64,000 nucleotides of DNA from the NCBI GenBank assembly GCA_965153355.1, contig OZ231126.1, positions 74,648,001 to 74,712,000 on the forward strand, in the 5' to 3' direction. The notes under the pieces are model-generated. The model made no database searches. It had not been told where the DNA came from and was given only the letters and a program-made list of their open reading frames with translations. Position 1 is the stretch's first letter. Every line of letters begins with the position of its first letter. The DNA is from Flaccisagitta enflata (lineage: Eukaryota > Chaetognatha > Sagittoidea > Aphragmophora). Of this stretch, positions 12,075 through 25,272 are shown piece by piece. A program made the translations under genes and the position numbers.

Positions 12075-12272
12075 TTGTAGTCGCGTGGTACGAGACCCTA
12101 CACTCAGCTCCGCTTTGTCGGTCCGTCCGTCGGTCCGTCCGTCCATCACACTTAACTTTTTTGGCATTTTTGGGGTTTTAGGGCATGAGGCCCCTGTCCA
12201 AATGCTCCACTGACCTCAAATATGGCCCCTGCCCACCCACACGCGACTGGGGTCGCCGTGTATCCAGCCTTG
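12075..12272 (-). mobile_element. Hairpin-ended interspersed element, GTCGCG type (diverged hairpin)
   Basis: On the minus strand, AAGGCTGGATACACGGCGAC and CCAGTCGCGTGTGGGTGGGC are followed by a (GGAC)n tract. The terminal stem is partly decayed (TACCACGCGACTA). Confidence 0.68.
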
Positions 12273-12636
12273 ATGACTAGTTGAAGAAAAAATCATAGTG
12301 AATGAGTGAATATGACTGAATAGATATAAGCAGGAAATTAAAACAGACCTAGTACTTTTTTGATATTTTCTCTAAGTAACAGGAGCAAGATGCTGAACCC
12401 AACGAAGATGGAAATGATGTTCGTACACCGCGCCGCTGTCGACTCATTAGATGAAAGCTTTCATCAGGGGTATGTATTCAATTGAGTCGCTTTTGATCCT
12501 CCCCCCCCCCGCCTTTCATTTTCTTTCCCGCAACATGTAGCATCGCATCTTAAAATCTACAATTTTCTTCCCCTCAAAGCTATGAATTCGTGTACAGACT
12601 GAATGAAAATACAACAAGAGCAGTCCAGAGGTGTGA

Positions 12637-12973
12637 CCGAAATCTATAGCAGTACCCCCCTACAGCCCATTCAGGAAGTGCTATAGTATAGGGTCATGTA
12701 GGGTACCAATCGAAAGCTTATGTTAAAATAAGTGGCGCCATCGGAGCGATTTTGAAGATTCAGCTCACTTAAGGGTCAAAATTTTCTGTTTTGAAAAGTG
12801 TTGAATAAAGTCTGTTTTAAGCCCTTCCGCAGCCTGTACCTCAGTAAATAGGAGGAAAATGAGAAATCACCTCGATGGCGCCACTTATATTAACACAAGC
12901 ATTTGATTGATACCCTATATGACCTCATGACACTTACTGTATGGGCTGTAGGGGGTACTGCTATAGATTTGGG
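12637..12973. mobile_element. Inverted-repeat element (about 337 bp)
   Basis: Arms of about 120 bp share AATCTATAGCAGTACCCCC and AAGTGGCGCCATCGAG in opposite orientation, with a short loop centred near 12800. No TA pair at the borders, so it may belong to another superfamily. Non-coding. Confidence 0.72.
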
Positions 12974-12999
12974 TAACTTCTCTCGACTGCACAAACAAA

Positions 13000-13000
<1 letters not shown>

Positions 13001-13050
<50 letters not shown>

Positions 13051-13086
13051 ACAAGCACACACACACAAAAAGCACACACGCTCACA

Positions 13087-13156
<70 letters not shown>

Positions 13157-13190
13157 AACACACAAACACAAGCAAACAAACACACTGAAT
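13001..13190. repeat. (CA)n microsatellite, interrupted
   Basis: CA tract with AAAC and AAGC interruptions, ending at the start of the hairpin-ended element. Confidence 0.96.
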
Positions 13191-13309
13191 AACAAGGCCA
13201 AGTAGGCCAATAAGGTGCGACGTGTGGATCATCGAACGAATGCGTTACCAACCGACAGACAGACAGACGGACACAGCCAGTTATAGAGGTGCTTTGTCGC
13301 ACCTAAAAA
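13191..13309 (+). mobile_element. Hairpin-ended interspersed element, GGTGCGAC type (119 bp)
   Basis: AACAAGGCCAAGTAGGCCAA start, ACGAATGCGTTACC core, (GACA/GACG) tract, GTTATAGAGGTGCTTTGTCG hairpin and TAAAAA end. Internal AGGTGCGAC (13213-13221) pairs exactly with the 3' arm GTCGCACCT (13296-13304). A very similar copy is at 61375-61496. Confidence 0.82.
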
Positions 13310-13602
13310 CACATATGTATGTTGCTGTTGGGACGGGGGAGGTAACAGACTGATTAAATGATGAAGCTTGAGACATTTTCATCTGCCTATCAGTCCCTCC
13401 GTAACATTTCAAGTCGCATGCTGCTTGTCTCTAAAAAGCCACATTTCGATTGGTTTGGCAGATTTTCACATTGCTGCCTCCCCCCTCCACCCTTACATGG
13501 CTATGGTCGCTGTGTAACCGGCGTTATTAGATTATCGTCGGTTTTGTGGTAAATGTCGTATGCTTAAACAGGGTCACCAAAATTGACGCAATCCTGCATT
13601 GA

Positions 13603-13911
<309 letters not shown>

Positions 13912-14514
13912 CTGAGGCTGTTGGATCTGGAAGCATACATCGGATGTTCATTGAAGTCTACAGTACGAGAATCGAAGAATTGACCAACTCCAGGGAAGCG
14001 ATATCTGCCAAACCGCTAGGAATCAATCAAAAATTTTTTACCCTATTATGCACCTATAGGTCCTCTATATTGCATAAGGTTTTGGAACGAATCTGAGAAT
14101 TTCATTTTTTTTTTACAAAAAAATTTTTTTTCAGTTTTTTTGCTGATTTTAACCACAAAAATTACACACAAAAAAAATTCTTTCGTATGTATATTAGTTG
14201 GGAAAAAAATCGAAAAACGTTTTTCGATTTTTTGAGTTCCGGGTTAGGAATTAATGTTTCCCTTTTTCGCTTGAGACAATTTGAGGAAGTTGAGTCAGAA
14301 CTAGGCTCGCCCGTGGCTGGGGTTAAAATTGGTACAGGGTGAAAGAGGGCACTTTTTTACACCTTCTGGAAAAAAGCAGGGCACTGTGGGACCAATACTT
14401 TAGGCGCTATGAATTTTTTAATCTTTTTTTATTTTTTCACATTTTCCGCATTTTTCTTAAAGATCTATATTTTTCATTGATCTCAATTTTTGGCCCTAAG
14501 TAACAACAAAAATG

Positions 14515-15385
<871 letters not shown>

Positions 15386-16339
15386 ACAAAACATTCCTAT
15401 GATTTTTTTCCGTTATAGAGCTGTTTTAGTGGTAAGACATTTTACATCATTTGTTGGAGATTTTCCTCATTTTTTAAGGCACTAAAACTAAAACACAAAG
15501 TTGAATATTCCTGGTTTCAAAATCTTGATTTTGGTGTTTTGACCACTAATAGTTTAAATTTCAGTCTTTCGTGGCTTGACACAGTTATGAAATTTTGAAA
15601 TATTCACAAACCCTCCAAAATTTTTTTTAAATAAAAAATTTTGCAAATTGTCATTTTTGACATAGTTAATAATAAATTAAGAGTTTCTGAAAAAATCTTT
15701 AACTCAGCCCTCTTAGAAAAATTTTTTTCAAACTCAGAATGACTTTCTTTTTGTTGAATAAAACTGTTCCTGTCATCCGATCATCTTCATTTTTGGTGGA
15801 GTTGTTACCTATTATCTACCCTAACTTCACCTAAAATTTGAGCTCACTGCGCCAAACGGTTGTGGAGATATTAATGTTCAAAGTTACTTTATCAGAGCAA
15901 AATCAGCAAAATTGGCATTTTGGCTATTTTTGAGCTTGCATAAAATTTCATTTTTTCTTCCAGAGACCTCCATTTTGGCTGAAGTTACTCAGGTTTAAGC
16001 ATATATTCATATTCCAAAATTTCACACTTGTCAGCCAAGCCGTTTTAGGGATATGATGGTCCAAAGTTTTAAAAAACGCCAATTCTTCAACCAAATCTTA
16101 AGAAAAAAATAAGCCAAAAATTTTCATAAAATGGGAGGCAGTGACAACCAGCGGTCCACCCTGGTTTCTTTTACTTCCCTTTTCTGTCTCTTCCTACCTC
16201 CCGGCATCCTTTCCATCCCCTTTACCTCTTCTGCCATCACTACCTCTGCCTCCACCTACCCTTTGGCATCCTTTCCATCCCCTAAACCTCTTCTGTCGAC
16301 GACTATACTGCCTCTACCTATCCTCATTTATCCTTTCTA

Positions 16340-17290
16340 CCCCTTACACCTCTTCCGCCGCTGCCGCTAGTGCCGCTACCTACCCCAAATCATGCCCCCA
16401 TACCTCTTCCGTTGCCACCGCTGAGGCCTCCCACCGCTAGTGCCGCTACCTACCTTATACCATGTCCTCACACCTCCTCTGCCGCAGCCGCTACTGCCTC
16501 TACTTACCCCAAATCATGCCTGTATACCTCTTCCACCGCCGCCGCTACTGCCGCTACCTAACCAAAATTATGCCCCTACTACTCTTTTCGCCGCCGCCGC
16601 TAGTGCCGCTACCTATCACATATCATGCCCCTACACCTCTTCCTCCGCCGCCGCTAGTGCCGCTACCTACCCCATACCATGCCCCTACAACTCATCCGCT
16701 GCTGCCGCTAGTGCCGCTACCCACCTCTTCCACCGCTGCCGCTAGTGCCGCTAATGCCACTAGTGCCGCTAGTGCCGCTAATTTTTTGCCCCTACACCTC
16801 CTCCGCTCTGCCGCTAGTGCCGCTACTTAGGCAAATTTCCCCAACCCCTCCTCCGCCGCTGCCACTAGTGCCGCTAGTGCCGCTAGTGCCACTACTGACG
16901 CAAATTTTTTTCCCCTACCTGCTCCGCCGCTGCCGCTATTGCTGTAGGCAGCGAGCGGCACGCTGCGTTCAGGGTTTAGATCTACCTCCTGCCGCTACCT
17001 CATTAACATCTTCCTACACCTTTCCCGCCGCTCTCTATTGCCGCTATGTTCAGTAGCGGCAGTAGCGGTAATAGCGGCAGCGGCGAAAGAGGTCTAGAGG
17101 CATGATATGCAGCAGGTAGCGGCAATAGCGGCAACAGCGGAAGAGGTAGGTGGATGAAAGGAGCTGGGTAGTGGCAGCAGAGGCGATGGCGGAAGATGTG
17201 TATGAGTATGGAGGGTGAGAGGTAGCGGAACAAGAGGCGGAGGTAGAGGAGTTAAAGGAGGATGGAAGAAGGAGGGGAGAAGAGGGAGGA
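16340..17290. repeat. GCC-rich minisatellite, (TGCCGCTAC/G)-type units, inverted about its centre
   Basis: Units such as CCGCCGCTGCCGCTAGTGCC and CTACCTACCC repeat on the plus strand to about 17045. The inverse AGCGGCAGTAGCGG units follow to about 17290. It forms the apex of the foldback element. Proline-rich ORFs across it are compositional. Confidence 0.85.
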
Positions 17291-18691
17291 GCGGCAATAG
17301 AGGGATCGCTCTTGGGCAGAATCTGGGGCAGGAATAGGGCCTTTGGACCGCTGACTGTCATAGTCTGTAAAATGGTTTCCAAAAGGGGGTTCAACACAAC
17401 TGGGAATTATCTTATTCACCCAGATTCAAAACCTTGAGGACAACTTTTTTTTCAAATTTTTTGGAAAAATTTTCATTGTAATTTTTGTTGAAAAATTGGC
17501 GTTTTTTAAAACTTTGGACCATCATATCCCTAAAACGGCTTGGCTGACAAGTGTGAAATTTTGGAATATGAATATAAGCTTAAACCTGAGTAACTTCAGC
17601 CAAAATGGAGGTCTCTGGAAGAAAAAATGAAATTTTATGCAAGCTCAAAAATGGCCAAAATGCTAATTTTGCTGATTTTGCTCTGACAAAGTAACTTTGA
17701 ACGTCAATATATCCTAAACCGTTTGGCGCAGTGAGCTCAAATTTTAAGTGAAGTTAGGGTAGATAATAGGTAACAACTCCACCAAAAATGAAGATGATCG
17801 GATGACAGGAACAGTTTTTATTAAACTTTAAAAAAGAGGTCATTTTCACAATTTTTGAGAAGAAAAAAAATTTTTCTAAGAGGGCTAGTTAAAAATTTTT
17901 TTCAGAAACTCTTAATTTATTATTAACTATGTCCAAAAATAACAATTGGCAAAATTTTTTATTTCAGAAAAAAATTTTGGAGGGTAAAACCTCTTACATT
18001 GCATTTTGTGAATATTTCAAAATTTCATAACTGTGTCAAAATTTTTTTTGAAGAACTGAAATTTTGCACACTTATTAGTGAGTCCAAAAACTACTACCAC
18101 ACCAAAAATCAGAAGATTTTATTGAAAACCTGAGGAGATATTCAACTTTTTGTGTTTTTTGAGTTTTGGGTGCCGTTGCCCCAAAAATGGGCGGAAAATC
18201 TCCAACAAAAAATGAATTTTATGTAAATGTGTCTTACTAATATACATATGAAAGAATTTTTTTTGTGTGTAATTTTTGTGGTTAAAATCAGCAAAAAACT
18301 GAAAAAATTTTTTTTGTAAAAAAAAAAATGAAATTCTCAGATTTGCTCCAAAACCTTATGCAATATAGAAGACCTATAGGTGCACTATGGGGTAAAAAAT
18401 TTTAGCTTGATTCCTAGCGGTTTGGCAGATATCGCTTCCCTGGAGTTGGTCAATTCTTCGATTCTCGTACTGTAGGTCATAAACGAAAAGACATATCGTC
18501 GTGGTTGTCAATTGAACAAATAACACTGTATCTCAACAGGTGAAATTACTGAAATATCCATTTAATGATTGATACTCTTTATACTTTTGACACTTTTATT
18601 CATTCATAGATTCATTCTCCCGTACATTGTTTCTCACTGTCTGTCTGTCTGTCTCTGTCTGTCCCTCTCTGTCTGCCTGACTCTCTCAGTT

Positions 18692-18791
<100 letters not shown>

Positions 18792-18841
18792 ACGGGGACC
18801 GTTAAAACCTGGTGCCCTGTTAGTGAAGCTATTACATACTA

Positions 18842-19398
18842 CAGGGTGTTTCACATCAAACTACACATAAGAAAACGTTGCCATTTGACTTTGAATCGTT
18901 ATAAATCATTTCTGAAAAGAAAATTTTGCAGAAAAATAGTTCCAATTTTTTTATAGAAAAATTTCATAGAGCTAGTTAGAAAATTTTGATCGCCAACCCA
19001 ATTTGAATTACAGTCAATATTCAGTCAAATAAAAAAGGATATCAAAATTGATTATTCTTAAACAATTCTTTTTTGTTTTTTTTCACTTTTTTTTTTCTTT
19101 GATAGTTTTGGTTGTATAATTAGACAAAAATAAATGAACAGAATTTCAGTAGCACTGATAAAAAGTTTCTCTGTAAATGTCAAGTAATGAGCGTTTTCTA
19201 CTACACTTATTTTCTCCAAAATCTAAAGATAACTTTGAATTGATGTGGAGAACAGAATTCTCAATTCAGCTCTATGAAATTTGGTGACAAAAAATTGGAA
19301 CAAATTTTCTGCATGGAACTTTTTTCAGAATTGATCTACCATTTTTCAAAGTAAAATGGCAACGTTTTCTTTGGTGTAATTTGATGTGAAACACACTG
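18842..19398. mobile_element. TA-flanked inverted-repeat MITE (557 bp), CAGGGTGTTTCACATCAAA ends
   Basis: Terminal arms of about 110 bp share GTGTTTCACATCAAA and AGAAAACGTTGCCATTT; the right end is the inverse. TA at 18840-18841 and 19399-19400. CAGGGTGT ends and TA duplication fit Tc1/mariner-like MITEs. No ORF. Confidence 0.87.
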
Positions 19399-19400
19399 TA

Positions 19401-20756
19401 TTTTATGTTTTCTGTACAGAAACCTGCTCTGGGAACCCATACCATCAAGTGGAGCTGCATATATAAAGAGAAAAAGGATCTATATGGATAATGAAGATTT
19501 CAATCATAATGAGCGATTTTATCTGCAATTGCATTGCCGTTTCTTCTATTTCTATTCTTTTCCACGGTGTTGATAACATCGAAGAGTATTCATTAAAGGA
19601 AACCGATTACGCTAATTTGCATAAAGTTGTCAATGTTATTATGCTTATTAAAGAGAGACCTCAATCGATCTAAGAATCAAAGAACACATAAATGGAAGCC
19701 TTACCCTTATGTTAGTGAATATGTGAGTGTCTGTATGCATCACGCAATTTAAGAAAGCTCGAGCTAGCAATTTAAATTATTGATGCTAATAGACCTTTGA
19801 GTTCGATATCAGGATAAACCACAACACGGTATGCGTCACTTTCAGTCTAACGGGAATAAAACTTATTTACATTGGCAACCAGGACGGGAAATCTGAAACG
19901 GAAGCCGTAATGCCCCTTGAACGGGCTATCCTTCGAAGCAAGCCTTACATTTCATAGTATCTGTAATTTTGTTTGTTTTCGCAAATTAAATTCATTCATT
20001 CATTCATCCCCCTCTTTCTCTGTCTCTCTATTTCTGTATCTGTTTGTTACTACGCGAATTAAAAAAAAAGACGCATCTTTTTATTTGATGATAAAACTGA
20101 CTTAAAAATTGTTAAACAAATTTATTACAGAAAGTTATTTTGAAGATTTTCAAATTATCTTTCATTCTAGACCAATCCCAGATCTGTATCTTTAACGGTT
20201 TAGGAGCTTGAGCTCTCTAAAGTGAGACACCATTTTGGTGAATTGCATCTTTTTCAAAGGAACTGCAAAAACAAATTTGGCAACATTTTTATTCCAACTA
20301 ATGCCATTTCTAAACAAACAAGGCCCACCCTTTCTACATTCATATGGTTTTAGGTAATGGAATCATTTATGGCTTAAAACTGTTGTTTTTTGTAACAAAA
20401 TGATTACTGATGAATCATTGTATAACCTTTGATTTAATTCAAAACTTGGACACTCATGTAGGGGACAATACATAAGTGTCAGAGTACAGAATGAGCTCAA
20501 AAAGGCAGTTTTTAGACTTCCAGGAAAATGGCGCAAAAATGCCATTACTTTAGCCTCATATTCAATAAAAAGAATTGGGTCAATTTAAAGATTCACTTTG
20601 AGACCAAGACCTGAAATGAACACCTAATTACCGATAGAGCATATAGAAAGATGCAAAAAATATTTTCTATGAATTTTTATCCATAAAAACAACCAAAAAA
20701 GACTTCCATTTTTATGGCATCAATGCCCACAAGCGATTCTATTACTTAATCCTGAT
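19401..20756. other. Intergenic DNA with no convincing gene
   Basis: AT-rich DNA with short unsupported ORFs. A block at about 20150-20235 (ACGGTTTAGGAGCTTGAGCT) recurs near 46735-46795 and, inverted, near 42665-42735, marking another dispersed repeat. Confidence 0.6.
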
Positions 20757-21122
20757 CAGGGTGGGCCAGATAGGCCAACGATGCGTTCTCTTCTTTATTT
20801 ATATGGTCTTTCTTTATATGGTCTTTCTTTATATGGTCTTTCTTTATATGGTCTTTCTTTATATAGTCTTTCTTTATATGGTCTTTCTCTATATGGTCTT
20901 TTTTGATGTGGTCTTTCTTTATATGGTTCTACTTTAATCTCGCTAAAAATGTCTTCTTTAATATAATCTGATTTTACGCTATGTTGCTCTGCTTTATTGA
21001 TCCAGTTGTGATTCATGTTTTATATGGCATAGATATAGTAGATTATGATAAATGTGTAACCGACCGACCAACCGACGGACGGACATGCCCTCTTATAGAG
21101 ATGCGAGGACGCATCTAAAAAA
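20757..21122 (+). mobile_element. Hairpin-ended interspersed element, GATGCG type, with internal minisatellite
   Basis: The 5' part GGCCAGATAGGCCAACGATG and the 3' end TATAGAGATGCGAGGACGCA are separated by about ten 14-bp TATATGGTCTTTCT units (20796-20935) and unique DNA. GATGCG near 20780 is complementary to CGCATC at 21110-21115, as in the copy at 9668-9919. Confidence 0.7.
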
Positions 21123-21129
21123 AACAATG

Positions 21130-21482
21130 ATAATGATCATGTTGAATGATGACAACGATGACGATTGTAGCGATGACGCTGATGACGGTGACGATGAATA
21201 TGACGATGATGATGACGATGATGATGATGATGAACATGACGATGATGATGATGATGAATATGACGATGATGATGATGACGACAGAAAAAAGACTACGTTA
21301 ATGATCATGTTGATAAATGATGACGACTGTAACGATGATGCTGATGACAACCACGACGACGACGCTGATGACAATGATGATGATAGTAAAGATGATGACG
21401 ATGGTAACAATGATGATGATGATGATGATTATGATGATGACGGGAAAGAAACTATGATAATGATGATGTTGATAGTAGTATA
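21130..21482. repeat. (GAY)n trinucleotide repeat
   Basis: GATGAC/GATGAT-rich tract giving Asp-rich translation on one strand and Ser-rich on the other. Interrupted by two related AAGACTACGTTAATGATCAT-type units. Judged a repeat, not a gene. Confidence 0.85.
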
Positions 21483-22127
21483 GTAAGTAACGAGTTAGGC
21501 GTTCTATAAAGAAAAGTGTAAATAATCAAGTTACATAATTGTGTTTCATGTTTCGAGCAGATAAACCGATAAGGAGCACCTGATCATTGTATTACTGAAA
21601 AAGATGAAGATAAACACCTGTTATATCTTTCGTTCAAATAGAAAGTATATTTTCTTCAAAATGTTGGACTCTAATCATTAATTATGGTAAGCGAAATAAA
21701 ACGTGAAAGTAGACTTAAATTTTCACCTTCGACACAATTTGTCTGTGATTTTCCTTTTACGTGTTCTTTTCTTTAAGACATTTTCTCATTTTCAATCTTT
21801 TCATCTTAACTTTTATTAAATCTGTTTTTACGCTCAAGTTTCTTTATCTGAATCTGAAATCATCCGGGTCTCTGTTTAGTTGTAATGTATAAAGTTTTCT
21901 CTTTCTCACTTTCTTCTCTTTCAATTTCAAAATCGAATCGTTTTGTTGCTTATTTCGAATTTTTCATTTCTTCCGTCGGTTGTTTGGTCGATAGGTCCAT
22001 CTGTCTGTCCGTCCGTTCGTGTGTTTGTCGGTCAATCTTGTTCCTAATTATTGGTCTACCTCAATTGGATTGTCTTTAATGATCTTTTATCATTTTCGGA
22101 ATTTTTTCTATTAAGCTTGTAAGCAAA

Positions 22128-22838
22128 ATGGAACCTCCAGTTGTAGATTTAACTTCAACTGCAACTGCAACTGCAACTGCGACAGCATCTGATTTCAGCA
22201 GCATGGCGCAGTTTGCACATCGTGTCATGACCTACCCGTGTCACGTTGTGATCAAACGGTGTAAGGTCATTGATGGAGACGGCCTTCGATACCTGGAGTG
22301 GGAAAAACGCATGGAAGATCGCCGTTTGGTCAAGAAGGCCCTCAAAAGAATGCGGGCTAAAGAAAGGAAGGATAATTTTAAACTGGCTTTACCCGCGAGG
22401 GTAATTGTTAAGAGTAATTACCACCTTGACACGAGTGCTCGTCTGATCCGCGCAAAAAATGATCCATCGTGGAAGAAGATAGTGGCGGAAAATCAGCGCA
22501 AGTTGGGGGTGCCCATAAATCCGAAATTTAGGAATAACGGGATTTATTCCTGCTTCTTCGCTCGCAGTTTGGGACCGCGCAAAATGCCCGACAAGAAATT
22601 GGATGTTCTTCAAAAAGTCTACGGGTCTGCGTGCGACACCTGGGGTGACGCCGTAAGAAGGCATCAAGAGGATACCGCCGTCTTACGAAAGCTCAAGAAA
22701 AAGGCCGCGTTTGGATATCGAATCGATTCCTGGAAGAGGATTCGATTTGAAGGGGCGCCTCACCAGGAATTTGTGGGCTATTTGGACGACCCTTTACGAT
22801 TCGTGCGTGTTCGCGAGCAAAAAGAAAAAAAAAAGTGA
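22128..22838 (+). CDS. Hypothetical basic protein, plus-strand gene 1 of the virus-like block (236 aa)
   Basis: Intact ORF from an ATG preceded by AAGCAAA, without obvious introns. The N-terminus has a Thr-Ala repeat (about residues 11-20). The rest is rich in Lys/Arg with many Trp and aromatic residues: a charged helix around 58-75 (WEKRMEDRRLVKKALKRMRA), then a more globular part to residue 225. No signal peptide, membrane segment or known domain recognised. Codon use and composition look like real coding sequence, unlike the surrounding repeats. It runs toward the minus-strand capsid array, so the two converge. A DNA- or RNA-binding role is only a guess from charge. Confidence 0.6.
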   Translation: MEPPVVDLTSTATATATATASDFSSMAQFAHRVMTYPCHVVIKRCKVIDGDGLRYLEWEKRMEDRRLVKKALKRMRAKERKDNFKLALPARVIVKSNYHLDTSARLIRAKNDPSWKKIVAENQRKLGVPINPKFRNNGIYSCFFARSLGPRKMPDKKLDVLQKVYGSACDTWGDAVRRHQEDTAVLRKLKKKAAFGYRIDSWKRIRFEGAPHQEFVGYLDDPLRFVRVREQKEKKK

Positions 22839-23041
22839 TGTCGGTGCCGTGCTGTGCCTTGCTTTCCCGTTCCGTGTTGTGTCGCGCCGCGTGTATTGCG
22901 TGTTTGACTAAAGTTTTTGTTTGTGTAGTGCAATAATTAATGTGACTCAAGGAGACCCATTTTGTCAATTTTGGATTAATTTTCATCATTTTCTCTCTCT
23001 TTTCTTATTTTCGAGATCAAAAAAACAAAAAGCTGGGCAGC

Positions 23042-23905
23042 ATGTTTTCCATTAAAAAATTTCCGGCCTACGTTAATGGCCAAAAAAACCCTACGAAGAT
23101 GAGTTTTGTCGTGCTCAAACGAAATGATAGTGTCGAAAGAGCCGTGCAAGAATACATCGCTAAAGGAGAAACTAAAGTGAGCCTTAAAAAGGTCACTAAA
23201 ATCGAAAAAAAACGTTTTAAGCCAACGATTACTCCTCAAAGAGGTGTTGATGCGAATGTCAATCGACTTCAAGACAGATTCAATGCTTTGAAGGAAGAAA
23301 CTGACGCGTTTCTCCGGCCCGATCCACTTAGCTTGGATGATCCGATGCTCGAGTCCGAGCCTCCGACCATCAAGACCGAGCCTGATTTCGAGCCTTATTC
23401 GATTCCTTCCAATTTTCCAACGTCATTCGAAATTGTGGCGCCAGATGTGATTCCTTCTACCTGGCCAACGTCATTTCAAATTGGGGCGCCAGAAATGTCG
23501 AATTTGGTCGATGGTGCTTCCTCTTCTCGTTCGTTTGTGTTTCATCCGAGTAAAACGTCCAAAAGTGAATCGCCGCCTGATCTTTCACCTTCGTTGGCGC
23601 CCGACGTTTCGCCTCGTCATGACAAGCCGGAATGCTCGAATTCGCTACCGCAAGAGGCATCTAACATGCCCGACGTCAAGATCGATTTAGATAAACTGCC
23701 CGAAACCAGTCAACCAGTCAACCAGTCAACCAGTCAATCAGTCAACCAGTCAACTCAAAATCTTATACAAACAGCGCTTGCATCTGCCAGAGGAGTTGTT
23801 TTGCAGTATGAACTTATGTCCATGTATTTGGCCAACACGAGCGACAATGCCAATACTACGGCCGTAACCTCGCAAGTGGATTCGTCGGTAATATCTAGTT
23901 CATAA
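23042..23905 (+). CDS. Hypothetical acidic/Ser-Pro-rich protein, plus-strand gene 2 (287 aa)
   Basis: Intact ORF ending 90 bp before an AATAAA signal. Residues 1-70 are basic and more ordered; the rest is low-complexity, Ser/Pro/Asp-rich and probably disordered. Residues 121-134 and 137-150 are an internal duplication (FPTSFEIVAP and WPTSFQIGAP). IKTEP at 110-114 fits the psi-K-x-E SUMO acceptor pattern. An 8-12 nt CAGTCAAC-type tandem encodes the NQST/SQSV repeat at about 227-239. This layout suits a regulatory or scaffold protein. No homologue recognised. Confidence 0.6.
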   Translation: MFSIKKFPAYVNGQKNPTKMSFVVLKRNDSVERAVQEYIAKGETKVSLKKVTKIEKKRFKPTITPQRGVDANVNRLQDRFNALKEETDAFLRPDPLSLDDPMLESEPPTIKTEPDFEPYSIPSNFPTSFEIVAPDVIPSTWPTSFQIGAPEMSNLVDGASSSRSFVFHPSKTSKSESPPDLSPSLAPDVSPRHDKPECSNSLPQEASNMPDVKIDLDKLPETSQPVNQSTSQSVNQSTQNLIQTALASARGVVLQYELMSMYLANTSDNANTTAVTSQVDSSVISSS

Positions 23906-23994
23906 ATATATTAACACTCTGAAATAAGCATGAGCTTTAAAAAGATATTGCTTTTTTTACAGAATGAATAATAATTTAAATGAAAAAAATGTGG

Positions 23995-24013
23995 AATAAA
24001 GTCTTTAAATAAA
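23995..24013 (+). promoter_or_regulatory. Two AATAAA polyadenylation signals
   Basis: AATAAA at 23995-24000 and 24008-24013, downstream of the stop at 23905. They separate this transcript from the zinc-finger ORF that follows. Confidence 0.6.
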
Positions 24014-24095
24014 ATCAATTTAACTGTTTTTCTGTTGAAAAAAATATTTTTTTAAAGCTGATGTTTTTTTAAGTGTTGATATATTTATGAACTAG

Positions 24096-24446
24096 ATGGT
24101 AACAGCGTCAAAGAGTTCAACGACCTCAAAAGTATCGCCATCGAGCCTATCGTCCGCGAATTTCCCGTCCACGACTGCCTCGCCTTCGACGTCCTCGCAT
24201 TTGTCGAATTTGTGTGGGGAAATGAATCCCAATGTGCATAACACATCTTTATCAAAAGAGCGTGTCGAAATTGTTAAGAGTGGCAACGATGAGTTGGTAC
24301 AAGAATATGAATGCGACACTTGTAATAAAAGATTCCCTCATCATTCTGATTGGAAAGCTCACGCGCGTCGTGAGCATATTCCCATCGAAATGCGCGATCG
24401 AGTGAAGTATGATTTCTTTAGCGTCGTTCAGCGACTAAAGCGCTAA
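24096..24446 (+). CDS. C2H2 zinc-finger protein, plus-strand gene 3 (116 aa)
   Basis: ORF starting at ATG 24096 with a Ser/Thr-rich N-terminus (residues 1-40). One classical finger follows: C73-x2-C76-x12-H89-x4-H94, in ECDTCNKRF...HARREH. The C-terminal 20 residues are charged (RDRVKYDFFSVVQRLKR). A single finger suggests a short DNA, RNA or protein contact. It could be the last exon of a longer gene, but a poly(A) signal just upstream argues for an independent start. It points toward the convergent minus-strand array across an (AG)n tract. Confidence 0.65.
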   Translation: MVTASKSSTTSKVSPSSLSSANFPSTTASPSTSSHLSNLCGEMNPNVHNTSLSKERVEIVKSGNDELVQEYECDTCNKRFPHHSDWKAHARREHIPIEMRDRVKYDFFSVVQRLKR

Positions 24447-24490
24447 TCTTTTATTTGTTTGTGAGATGAGGGAATCTTTTATTGCAGGTG

Positions 24491-24571
<81 letters not shown>
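24491..24571. repeat. (AG)n microsatellite at the convergence point
   Basis: About 40 AG units beginning 45 bp after the zinc-finger stop. Confidence 0.97.
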
Positions 24572-24575
<4 letters not shown>

Positions 24576-25015
24576 CAAAAGAGGAAACTGCGTAACTTGT
24601 TTAACTTTTTAAACGTGTGTAACTCTTGAAACTAGTGTAACTAGTCAAATTGTGTTCGCGCCTTTCGATTGTAAAAAAAGTAAAAGAAAACCTCTTATTC
24701 AGAGAGAAAAAGAAATCGTGATATAATAAATCAAAGAAAATAAGCGAGTGCGAAAAAAAAATGAATTATACAAAAAGCGTAACAAAAAAATACACTCTTG
24801 GATTATTACCCCGGAATACATCAAAACACTAGCATGGATTACTACTTTGGATTACGTCGAAACACTAGCAGGGTAAGTTCATGACAATTTTACTATCTTC
24901 TTCTCCTTTTTCTTCTCCTTTTTTTCCTTTTCACTGCTTTCTTCGGCCTCTGAAAATGAGATTGTTTTTGAAATGGTGAAAAAAATGAGACTAGTAAATA
25001 TGTGGTAGAAACAAT

Positions 25016-25021
25016 ATAGAA

Positions 25022-25086
<65 letters not shown>

Positions 25087-25095
25087 GAGAGAGAG

Positions 25096-25188
<93 letters not shown>

Positions 25189-25192
25189 AAGA
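25016..25192. repeat. (AG)n microsatellite, interrupted by AAAG
   Basis: Second AG tract between the convergent gene sets. The ORFs on it are compositional. Confidence 0.97.
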
Positions 25193-25272
25193 CAGAGGCA
25201 GACGGATTGATAGAAAGATTACCAAAACACATTGGAAGAAAGAGTGATTTTTAAGTGACCTTTAAGTGGCGC

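Noticed and set aside
16131-17397. Proline-rich ORFs of 60-120 codons
   Set aside because: Products of a GCC-rich minisatellite that is mirrored on both strands at the apex of the foldback element.
21052-21483. Asp-rich ORF of 143 codons
   Set aside because: Follows a GAY trinucleotide tract, begins inside the hairpin-ended repeat and has no non-repetitive domain.
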